Shown here: piece after piece, positions 1 to 5,949 of the stretch
Numbering within the stretch: the stretch's first letter is position 1
How the letters are laid out: every line of letters begins with the position of its first letter
Notes under the pieces: generated by a model
Seen by the model: the letters and a program-made list of their open reading frames with translations, nothing else
Told to the model about the DNA's origin: nothing
Databases searched by the model: none
Assembly: GCA_049297615.1 (NCBI GenBank)
Contig: JBAQUQ010000252.1
Span: 1 to 7,192 of the forward strand
Direction: 5' to 3'
Length of the DNA: 7,192 bases
DNA from: JAEMQF01 sp049297615
GTDB taxonomy: Bacteria > Pseudomonadota > Gammaproteobacteria > Burkholderiales > Burkholderiaceae_C
Made by a program: the position numbers and the translations under genes

Positions 1-918
1 GTGCCCGGCCGCGGCGAAGTGCTGATCGAGGCGCGCGCGATCGGCGTCAACTTTCCCGATCTGATGGTGATGCGGGGCAGCTACCAGTGGCTGCCGCCGC
101 GCCCCTTCAGCCCGGGCAAGGAGGTCGCGGGCGTGATCGGCGCCGTCGGCGCCGGCGTGACGCGGCTGCGCCTGGGCGATCACGCGATGGCCCTGCCCGA
201 GTACGGCGGCTATGCACAAAAGCTTGCGGTGCCCGAGGCGATCTGCTACCGCATGCCGCAAGACATGCCCTTCGACGAGGGCGCGGTGCTTGCCCTGGCC
301 TACCAGACCGCCCACTTCGCCCTGCTCGAACGCGGTGCCTACAAGACCGGCGAAACCGTGCTGATCACCGGCGCGACGGGTGGCGTCGGGTTGGCCGGCG
401 TGCAGCTCGCCAAGGCGCTCGGCGCCACCGTCCTGGCGGGCGTCACGAGCGCGGAAAAGGGCGAACTCGCGCGGCGCCACGGCGCCGATCACGTCGTCGA
501 TCTGGCGGCGCCGGACTTGCGCGCGAGCCTGCGCGCGCAGGTGCACGCTGCCGTGGGCCAGCGTGGCGTGGACATCGTGCTCGACAGCGTCGGCGGCGAC
601 GTCTTCGACGCCGCGCTGCGCGCGCTTGCCTGGTGCGGCCGCCTGGTCGTGATCGGCTTCGCCGCCGGGCGCATCCCCGAGGTGAAGGCGGCTTATCTGC
701 TGGTCAAGAATGTTTCGGTCGCCGGACTGCAGTGGACCGACTACCGCGCGCGCGACCCCGAACGCGTGCGCGCGGTGCAGGACGAGCTCTACGCGCTCTA
801 CGCCCAGGGCAAGCTCACTCCCGTGATCACGGCGCGCTACCCGCTCGAGCGCTTCGCCCAGGCGCTGGCGCGCTTCGAGACGCGCCAGGTGCAAGGCAAG
901 ATCGTGCTCCTGCCCTGA
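1..918 (+). CDS. Zinc-independent NADPH:quinone oxidoreductase-family reductase (MDR superfamily), 5'-truncated
   Basis: This is a medium-chain dehydrogenase/reductase of the quinone-oxidoreductase branch, a soluble NAD(P)H-dependent reductase; the true substrate may be a quinone or an activated alkene and cannot be told from sequence. The frame is open from the first base. The opening PGRGEVLIEARAIGVNFPD normally lies about 20-25 residues inside the protein, so the GTG at base 1 is most likely an internal valine codon and the real start is upstream of the window. Visible motifs are the GroES-like N-terminal fold (GVNFPDLMVMRG, then PGKEVAGVI), without the cysteine/histidine zinc ligands of alcohol dehydrogenases, and the Rossmann nucleotide loop GATGGVG at about residues 124-130 of the visible part. 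The C-terminus (QGKIVLLP) is complete. It runs convergently towards the dioxygenase gene, 13 nt away, so it probably belongs to a different transcription unit. Confidence 0.9.
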   Translation: MPGRGEVLIEARAIGVNFPDLMVMRGSYQWLPPRPFSPGKEVAGVIGAVGAGVTRLRLGDHAMALPEYGGYAQKLAVPEAICYRMPQDMPFDEGAVLALAYQTAHFALLERGAYKTGETVLITGATGGVGLAGVQLAKALGATVLAGVTSAEKGELARRHGADHVVDLAAPDLRASLRAQVHAAVGQRGVDIVLDSVGGDVFDAALRALAWCGRLVVIGFAAGRIPEVKAAYLLVKNVSVAGLQWTDYRARDPERVRAVQDELYALYAQGKLTPVITARYPLERFAQALARFETRQVQGKIVLLP

Positions 919-922
919 GTCC

Positions 923-937
923 GCGTAAGGCTTACGC
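923..937. repeat. Short inverted repeat at the convergent gene junction
   Basis: GCGTAAG (923-929) and CTTACGC (931-937) are perfect inverted copies around one central base. They lie between the two convergent 3' ends and run across the dioxygenase stop codon (932-934, read on the minus strand). A real hairpin would need to open the inner pairs to form a loop. There is no T-run on either side, so intrinsic termination is only a weak suggestion. Confidence 0.35.
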
Positions 938-1813
938 CGCGGCGGCCTTGGCGCTGATCGGCGGGGTGGGCAGCCGGGCTTCGCCGGCTTCCAACAGGAA
1001 GCTGAATTCCAGCGCAAAGCTGCCGTCGCTGTGCCGCAGGTACTGCCCGAGCAGCGCCTGGGTCACGCCAAACTGGCTGTCGCTATGCAGGTGCGGGTCC
1101 TGCGCGTCGTAGACCTGGGAAGCGATGGTCTTGAAGCCCGGTTTGTAGATCAGGAAATGCAGATGCGCCGGGCGCATGTTGTGGCGCTGCTGGGCGCGCA
1201 ACAGAGCGCCGGTGGGGCCGTCGGTCGGCACCGGATAGCCCGCCGGCTTGACGCTGCGAAAGGCAAAAGACCCGTCGGCGCCCGTCACGAACTTGCCGCG
1301 CAGGTTCATGTCGGCCTGCGCCGGATCCTGGTTCTCGTACAGGCCGACGCAGGAGGAATGCCAGACATCGACCTCTGCGCCGACGACGGGATGGCGCTTT
1401 TCATCCAGAACAAATCCTTTGAAGACCAGCTCCGGTCCCGGTGTCGGCGAGCGCAGCAGCGAGGCGCCGTCCTCGCAGCGGGGCGCACCCGCCCGGTAGA
1501 AAGGCCCCAGGTTGTTGGCCTGCGTGGGCCGGGCGCCGTTCGCGCCGTTGTTGAGCAAGCACACCAGGTTGGACACGCCCAGCGCTCCCGAGAGCAGCAT
1601 CGCCTCGTTGTGGCTCGCAGTGGTCTTCTGCCCGATGGCATTGATCAGGCCGATCGCCGCCTGGAACTCCCGCTCGGTCAGGTGGACCTCGCGCACGAAG
1701 GCGTGAAGGTGGCTGACGAGCGCCGAAAGAATTTCCTTCGTGCGCGTATCGGGCGTGCGCTGCATCGCGTCGAGTACGGCCTGGGTGAGGTCTTGCTCGC
1801 TTTCGATGATCAT
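932..1813 (-). CDS. Intradiol ring-cleavage dioxygenase (catechol/hydroxyquinol 1,2-dioxygenase class)
   Basis: This is a 293-residue non-haem Fe(III) enzyme that opens an aromatic ring between two adjacent hydroxyls; in this class catechol gives cis,cis-muconate and hydroxyquinol gives maleylacetate. Residues about 1-100 form the helical N-terminal dioxygenase domain (LTEREFQAAIGLINAIGQ at 45-62). That domain is present in catechol/hydroxyquinol enzymes and absent from protocatechuate 3,4-dioxygenase subunits. The catalytic domain carries all four expected iron ligands: Tyr106 (LGPFYRAGAP), Tyr159 (VWHSSCVGLYENQD), His217 and His219 (RPAHLHF), plus the conserved Arg214. The ATG at 1813 overlaps the aroE-homologue stop as ATGA, which decides the start over a longer upstream frame that would lie inside that gene, and implies translational coupling. 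It is the last gene of the operon. The exact substrate is not determined; hydroxyquinol or a substituted catechol is as likely as catechol. Confidence 0.93.
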   Translation of the reverse strand: MIIESEQDLTQAVLDAMQRTPDTRTKEILSALVSHLHAFVREVHLTEREFQAAIGLINAIGQKTTASHNEAMLLSGALGVSNLVCLLNNGANGARPTQANNLGPFYRAGAPRCEDGASLLRSPTPGPELVFKGFVLDEKRHPVVGAEVDVWHSSCVGLYENQDPAQADMNLRGKFVTGADGSFAFRSVKPAGYPVPTDGPTGALLRAQQRHNMRPAHLHFLIYKPGFKTIASQVYDAQDPHLHSDSQFGVTQALLGQYLRHSDGSFALEFSFLLEAGEARLPTPPISAKAAAA

Positions 1814-2658
1814 GAGACGAGCTTTCGGAAGTGCGCGTCCATTCTCTGCGCGTCGGCGTCCAGCCCGGTAAAAAGCTTGAAGCCGCCGATCGCCTGTCCG
1901 ACATTCATGTGCCCGCCGTCTGCTGTTTCGCAGCCGATGCGCCGCGCCGCCTCGAGCAGCGGCGTCGCCAGGGGCACATAGACGACTTCCGAGACCCACA
2001 TCGTGCGCCGCAGCCACTCCTGCGGCAGCGGCATGCCGGGCAGCGACGCCATTCCGGTGGGCGTCGCATGAATGAGGCCGCTTGCGCCGAGCATCGCCGC
2101 GCGAAGGTCAGCGCTGGCGCTGGCGCGAGTGCCCCCGAGGTACTGGTTCAGCCGCTGCGCCAGAGCCGTGGCGCGTTGCGAGTCCTGGTCGAAGATAACC
2201 AGTTCGGCCGCGCCGAGGCGCAGCACCGCATCCGCGCACGCCGAGCCCGCCCCGCCCGCGCCCAGCAGCACCACACGCGACAGATCTGCCTGCGGCAGGG
2301 CGCGCCGGAAGCCCCAGCGCCAGCCTGAGCCATCGGTGTTGTGACCGACAAGGTGGCTGCCTTCGCGCACGACCGCATTGACCGCGCCGATGGCGCGCGC
2401 CTCCTCGGACACAGCATCGAGAAGCGGGATGACGCTCTGCTTGCACGGGTAAGTGATATTCAGGCCGGCAAACCCCATGATCCGCGCCGCCGAGATGAGC
2501 ACGGGCAGCGCCTGGGCACCGCAGGGCGCGCAGTCCAGGTCGATCAGCTGGTAATGAAGCTGCATGCCGTGCTGCCTCGCTTCCTCCTCCTGCAAGGCCG
2601 GCGCCAGCGAGCGCTGGATCCCGGCGCCGATGAGCCCGCAAAGGAGTGATCGCAGCAT
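1810..2658 (-). CDS. aroE: Shikimate/quinate dehydrogenase family protein (AroE homologue, catabolic QSDH-like)
   Basis: This is a 282-residue cytoplasmic NAD(P)-dependent dehydrogenase acting on a cyclohexane-carboxylate hydroxyl (quinate to 3-dehydroquinate, or shikimate to 3-dehydroshikimate, in characterised relatives). The substrate domain shows GLIGAGIQRSLAP (8-20), NITYPCK with the catalytic Lys73, GAVN (Asn94), and HNTDGSG with the catalytic Asp109. The nucleotide domain has GAGGAG at 133-138, and the C-terminal part has VVYVP (Tyr227) and MNVGQA (Gln255). After beta-strand 2 the sequence is IFDQDS, with an acidic Asp157 instead of the NRT-type NADP motif of biosynthetic AroE. This, and the overall likeness to Corynebacterium quinate/shikimate dehydrogenase, point to NAD use and a catabolic role. 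An oddity is that the usual Ser-x-Ser/Thr carboxylate-binding pair reads Ser17-Leu-Ala19. It starts 2 nt after aroQ without a clear Shine-Dalgarno, so it is probably translated by coupling. Confidence 0.9.
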   Translation of the reverse strand: MLRSLLCGLIGAGIQRSLAPALQEEEARQHGMQLHYQLIDLDCAPCGAQALPVLISAARIMGFAGLNITYPCKQSVIPLLDAVSEEARAIGAVNAVVREGSHLVGHNTDGSGWRWGFRRALPQADLSRVVLLGAGGAGSACADAVLRLGAAELVIFDQDSQRATALAQRLNQYLGGTRASASADLRAAMLGASGLIHATPTGMASLPGMPLPQEWLRRTMWVSEVVYVPLATPLLEAARRIGCETADGGHMNVGQAIGGFKLFTGLDADAQRMDAHFRKLVS

Positions 2659-2660
2659 CG

Positions 2661-3095
2661 CTATTTGGACAGCAAGCGCAGCATCGCCGCGACCGCGGTC
2701 GGGTAGCCGTCGGCTCCGAGTCCCATGATGACCGCGGTCGCGGCCCTGGACATGAGCGAGTCATGGTAGATCGCCTCGCGGCGGTGGATATTGGAGATAT
2801 GCAACTCGAAGATCGGTCCGGGAAACATCTTCAGGGCATCGAGGATGGGGATCGACCGGAAGCTCAGGCCGGCCGGATTGATGACGATGCCCGCGCCCCG
2901 GTCGATCGCCTCGTGGATCCAGTCGATGATCTGGTGCTCGGCGTTGGACTGCCGGAATTCAACGGCACGGCTGCCGGCCGCCTTGCGGCACATTTCCTCG
3001 ACCTCGGCGAGCGTCGTCGTGCCATAGATCTCCGGCTCGCGTTTGCCGAGCCGGTTCAGGTTCGGTCCGTTGAGCACATAGATCGCTTTGGTCAT
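2661..3095 (-). CDS. aroQ: Type II 3-dehydroquinate dehydratase homologue (AroQ), divergent active site
   Basis: This is a 144-residue protein of the small, usually dodecameric type II dehydroquinase family, which interconverts 3-dehydroquinate and 3-dehydroshikimate. The family signature is clear: VLNGPNLNRLGKREPEIYG with Arg19 and the catalytic Tyr24, INPAG (Asn73), DAL (Asp86), and ELHISNIHRRE with Glu97 and the catalytic His99. Two normally conserved positions differ. The His of the usual THTS motif is Phe79 (SFRS), and the Arg of the usual EEFRxHS motif is Tyr110 (EAIYHDS). By memory-based comparison with the M. tuberculosis enzyme these equal His81 and Arg112, which contact the ring hydroxyls. 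The protein may thus be a catabolic dehydratase with another substrate. The ATG at 3095 gives the usual family length, and AGAAGAG lies just before it. It follows dctM by 41 nt and precedes the dehydrogenase, as expected for a quinate-like catabolic operon. Confidence 0.9.
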   Translation of the reverse strand: MTKAIYVLNGPNLNRLGKREPEIYGTTTLAEVEEMCRKAAGSRAVEFRQSNAEHQIIDWIHEAIDRGAGIVINPAGLSFRSIPILDALKMFPGPIFELHISNIHRREAIYHDSLMSRAATAVIMGLGADGYPTAVAAMLRLLSK

Positions 3096-3136
3096 GGCTC
3101 TTCTCGTGAAGTGAGGGAAGGGACGGTGCAAGCCGC

Positions 3137-4432
3137 TCAGCCCTTGTAGCCCAAAAGCCGGGGCAGGAACAGCGTGATCTGCGGCAGGTAGGTCAGCAGC
3201 GCCAGCGCTGCGAGCAACACCCAGAGGAAGGGCAGCACCTCGCGCACCAGATCCTTGAGCGAGACCTGGGCGATCTTGACCATCATGAACAGGAGCAGGC
3301 CATAGGGCGGCGTCACCAGGCCGATCATGATGTTGACGACCACCACCACGCCGAAATGCACCGGGTCGATGCCCAGGGCCTGCGCCGTGGGCAGCAGCAC
3401 CGGCACGATCACCAGCAGGATCGTCGTGCCTTCGAGGAAACAGCCCAGGATCAGCAGCAGGACGTTCGCCGCCAGCAGGAAAGCGAAGGGCGTAAGCTCC
3501 CACACCTTCAGCGCGGCGCTCAGCGTCTTGGGAATGTTCTCGACCGTGATCACGTAGTTGAACACCATTGCGCCGGCGATCAGCATGCCGATCGATATCG
3601 TGATGCGCGCGCTGGTCAGCAAGGAGGCGTAGATGCCCGGCCAGCTGACGCTGCGGTACAGGGCGGCCGAGACCAGCAGCGCGTACGCGGCGGCGGCGGC
3701 AGCGGCCTCGGTGGGCGTGGTCACCCCCGAGTAGAGCAGGCCGAGCAGGATCACCGGCATCAGCAGCGCCGGCAGGGCCTGCCAGGTGATGCGCGGCCAC
3801 TCGCGCACCGGAATGCGCACCTCGACGGGGAAATTGCGCTGCCTTGCGGTCACCGCGATCAGCGCCATCTGCACGCCGCCGAGCACAAGCCCCGGGACGA
3901 TGCCGCCGAGGAACAGGTAGCCGATCGACGTGTCGGAGACCAGGGCGTACAGCACCAGCGGAATCGAGGGCGGGACGATCGGCCCGATCACCGAGGAGAC
4001 GGCTGTCAGCGCCGCGGCGAAGCTTGCCGTGTACTTGCCATCGCGCGTCATGAGGGTCTGCATCAGCTTGCCCGAGCCTGCCGCGTCGGCCAGCGCTGAG
4101 CCCGACATGCTGGCGAAGATGATGCTTTGCGCCACGTTGACCTGGGCGAGGCCGCCGCGGAAGCGCCCGACCAGCGCGTTGCAGAAGCGCAGCAGGCGAT
4201 CCATGATGCTGCCGCTGTTCATGAATTCGGCGGCGAGGATGAACAGGGGGATGGCCAGCAGCAGATTGCTCGTGTACATCCCGTTCAGGAGCTGCTCGGC
4301 AGCGGTGCCCAGGTCGTGCCCCTTGGCAGCCAGGTACAGGATCGACCCGGCGATCATCGCGTGGCCGATCGGCAGCCCGAGCAGGCTCAGGGCGATGATC
4401 GCCGCGAGGCACAGGGCGAAAGGCGCGCTCAA
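3137..4432 (-). CDS. dctM: TRAP transporter large permease subunit (DctM family)
   Basis: This is a 431-residue, very hydrophobic inner-membrane protein, the transport subunit of a tripartite ATP-independent periplasmic (TRAP) importer driven by an ion gradient. About 11-12 membrane segments are visible across the full length. Family signatures are IPLFILAAEFMNSG (61-74), FASMSGSALADAAGSG (106-121), IGPIVPPSIPLVLYA (149-163), TPTEAAA (239-245) and NIMIGLVTPPYG (367-378). The start is set at a TTG at 4432 that overlaps the dctQ stop as TTGA; no ATG or GTG lies near the expected N-terminus, and MSAPFALCLAAIIALSLLGLP matches how DctM proteins begin. The open frame continues upstream to 4783, but there it only shadows dctQ. 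Length is normal for the family and no break is seen. The substrate is set mainly by DctP. Confidence 0.95.
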   Translation of the reverse strand: MSAPFALCLAAIIALSLLGLPIGHAMIAGSILYLAAKGHDLGTAAEQLLNGMYTSNLLLAIPLFILAAEFMNSGSIMDRLLRFCNALVGRFRGGLAQVNVAQSIIFASMSGSALADAAGSGKLMQTLMTRDGKYTASFAAALTAVSSVIGPIVPPSIPLVLYALVSDTSIGYLFLGGIVPGLVLGGVQMALIAVTARQRNFPVEVRIPVREWPRITWQALPALLMPVILLGLLYSGVTTPTEAAAAAAAYALLVSAALYRSVSWPGIYASLLTSARITISIGMLIAGAMVFNYVITVENIPKTLSAALKVWELTPFAFLLAANVLLLILGCFLEGTTILLVIVPVLLPTAQALGIDPVHFGVVVVVNIMIGLVTPPYGLLLFMMVKIAQVSLKDLVREVLPFLWVLLAALALLTYLPQITLFLPRLLGYKG

Positions 4433-4935
4433 AGGCCAGAGCTCACTCTTGTGACGTCCGCCGCCTCGGGGTCGCGGCCGCGCAAGAGCCGGGACAGCAG
4501 CCAGAGGTAGCGCGCGATCACCGCGACGCTGAAGACCAGGTAGATGGAGTACAGCCAGTTCAGCGGAATCTTGAGGTAGGACGACTTTTCCACTGCCATG
4601 AAGCTGACATAGGCATAACTCGCCGGCAGCGCCGCGGCGTAGAGCACCACCACGGCCAGGGCGAAGGCGATCGCCATGCCGATGCGCGCGCGCTTGCCGA
4701 CCGAGCTGTAGATCAAGTCGAAGCGGATCTCCTCCTTCTCCGTGAGCACGAATGCCGAGCCCCAGAGCACCAGGTACAGCCACGCGATGATGGTGAGCTC
4801 GGTGGACCAGCCCGTCGGGAAATTGAGCAGGTAGCGAAAGACGATCTGCAGGATGAAGGCCACGAACATCACCGCGAGCAAGCCCGCGGCGATGTTCTCC
4901 GCCCGCCTGTGCAACCAGGCCGCGGCGGGGCGCAT
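4429..4935 (-). CDS. dctQ: TRAP transporter small permease subunit (DctQ family)
   Basis: This is a 168-residue inner-membrane protein with four predicted membrane segments (about 14-36, 47-64, 84-105 and 125-148), the standard DctQ topology. Typical family features are the FRY after helix 1 (33-35), the WSTE sequence before helix 2 (43-46), and an acidic/basic stretch EKEEIRFD after it (66-73). DctQ pairs with DctM to form the membrane complex that receives substrate from DctP. The start is chosen at the ATG that overlaps the dctP stop by one base (TAATG). An in-frame ATG at 4977 would extend it into dctP and give an unlikely polar N-terminus (MAQGHAREDQ). The 3' end overlaps the TTG start of dctM. 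Confidence 0.92.
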   Translation of the reverse strand: MRPAAAWLHRRAENIAAGLLAVMFVAFILQIVFRYLLNFPTGWSTELTIIAWLYLVLWGSAFVLTEKEEIRFDLIYSSVGKRARIGMAIAFALAVVVLYAAALPASYAYVSFMAVEKSSYLKIPLNWLYSIYLVFSVAVIARYLWLLSRLLRGRDPEAADVTRVSSGL

Positions 4936-5936
4936 TATTTCAATGCATTGATCTTCTCGAGCATGCCCTTGGGCCACTCCTTGGCCTCGTCGGAAGCAAG
5001 GTACACCTTCTGCGCGTGCGCGCGGAAAGTGCTGACATCCGGGGCGTAGACCTCGAGGCCTTGTTTCCTGAAGCCATCGGCGAGCTCCGCTTCACGCTTC
5101 TGGTGTTCCGCCGCGCTCCAGGCGAGCGCCTTGTCGACCGCAGCCTGGAAGGATTTCTGCTGCGCCGGCGTCATGCCGTTCCAGGTCTTGAGGTTGATGC
5201 TCAACAAGTCGTAGCCGATGAGGTGCGAGGTCAGCACGATCTGCGACATCACCTCGTAGAACTTCATGTTCTGGACGTTGGGAAGCGGGTTGTCCTGGCC
5301 ATCGATCGCCCCGGTCTGCAGGCCCATATAGGTCTCGGCATAAGCCATGGGCGTGGGATTGGCGCCCACCGAGCGGCCGAGCAACTGCCAGGCGTCGCCC
5401 GGAGGCATCCTGAGCTTGATGCCTGCCATGTCGGCGGGCGTATTGATCCTCTTCTGCACTTTCAGGCCCACCTGGCGTGTGCCGAAGAAGGTCGGCCCGA
5501 GGATCTTGATCTTCACCTGCTCCTCGGCCTGCTTCTTGTACTGTGCGCCGAGTTCGCCCGACCAGAAGCTGGACAGGTGGTTGGCGTCACGGAACAGATA
5601 CGCCGAGGTCAGGATCGACCACGCCGGAATCTGCTTGGAGATATCCTGCGGCGCAATGTTGCCGAGCTCCAGATTGTCGCGCTGCAGGGCGACCAGTTCG
5701 GTGCCCTGCTTGAACAGCGACCCGGCGAAGAAGGTCTCGATGCTGAAATCGCCGCCGACGTCCTTGGCGAGCATGCGCACCATGTCCGCGCGGATGTCCT
5801 TGTCGGAAAACACCGCGGCGAAGCGGATCGTGGGCTTGGCCTGCGCCCATGCCGGCAGCGCTGCGGGCAGTGAAGTCGAAACTGCAAGCGCGGCGCCTGA
5901 CTTGAGCGCCGTGCGACGGCTGATTCTGGATTGCAT
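4935..5936 (-). CDS. dctP: TRAP transporter substrate-binding protein (DctP family), Tat-type signal peptide
   Basis: This is a 333-residue periplasmic solute-binding protein that captures the imported organic acid and delivers it to DctQM. The N-terminus carries a twin-arginine pattern, SRRTALK at residues 6-12, then a weakly hydrophobic stretch ending in AWA-QA, with likely cleavage after residue 31 or 33. This suggests export folded through the Tat system. The mature part is a DctP domain: FFAGSLFKQGTELVALQRDNLE (69-90), GIKLRMP with Arg176, the position that normally holds the substrate carboxylate, and YMGLQTGAIDGQDNP (203-217). The ligand is inferred, not seen; the downstream shikimate-type enzymes point to a hydroxylated alicyclic or aromatic carboxylate. 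A strong Shine-Dalgarno AAGGAG sits 7 nt before the ATG. It is the first structural gene, 13 nt after the regulator. Confidence 0.95.
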   Translation of the reverse strand: MQSRISRRTALKSGAALAVSTSLPAALPAWAQAKPTIRFAAVFSDKDIRADMVRMLAKDVGGDFSIETFFAGSLFKQGTELVALQRDNLELGNIAPQDISKQIPAWSILTSAYLFRDANHLSSFWSGELGAQYKKQAEEQVKIKILGPTFFGTRQVGLKVQKRINTPADMAGIKLRMPPGDAWQLLGRSVGANPTPMAYAETYMGLQTGAIDGQDNPLPNVQNMKFYEVMSQIVLTSHLIGYDLLSINLKTWNGMTPAQQKSFQAAVDKALAWSAAEHQKREAELADGFRKQGLEVYAPDVSTFRAHAQKVYLASDEAKEWPKGMLEKINALK

Positions 5937-5943
5937 TGCGTGT

Positions 5944-5949
5944 CTCCTT
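5944..5949 (-). promoter_or_regulatory. Shine-Dalgarno of dctP
   Basis: Read on the minus strand this is AAGGAG, directly after the tetR stop codon TAG (5952-5950) and 7 nt before the dctP ATG. It is the best ribosome site in the operon, fitting the high amount of binding protein that TRAP systems usually need relative to their membrane subunits. Confidence 0.75.

Noticed and set aside
87..1112. 341-codon plus-strand frame
   Set aside because: Its translation is arginine- and alanine-rich with no fold; it is a shadow of the reductase frame in high-GC DNA.
1031..1981. 316-codon plus-strand frame
   Set aside because: It is antisense to the dioxygenase and aroE homologue, has no recognisable domain, and those genes have intact active-site motifs.
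1814..2017. N-terminal extension of the dioxygenase
   Set aside because: It overlaps the aroE homologue in another frame and shows no dioxygenase similarity; the ATGA overlap gives a natural start.
2691..2739. Two copies of the palindrome GACCGCGGTC, 39 bp apart in aroQ
   Set aside because: Both encode the same Thr-Ala-Val codons (ACC GCG GTC) on the minus strand, so codon preference explains them.
1810..3095. aroQ and aroE as ordinary chorismate-biosynthesis genes
   Set aside because: They sit in a regulated uptake/ring-cleavage operon, and the AroE homologue has NAD-type, quinate/shikimate-dehydrogenase-like features.
3096..4412. Long open frame fused in front of aroQ, suggesting a 583-residue fusion protein
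   Set aside because: The added part is a GC-rich shadow of dctM in another frame; aroQ has its own ATG, ribosome site and full family length.
4433..4783. Upstream extension of the dctM frame by 117 codons
   Set aside because: It lies wholly inside dctQ, has arginine-rich low-complexity translation, and would add a non-family N-terminus; DctM length is normal without it.
5016..5873. 285-codon plus-strand frame opposite dctP
   Set aside because: This is an antisense shadow; dctP on the minus strand is complete with a signal peptide, family motifs and a Shine-Dalgarno.
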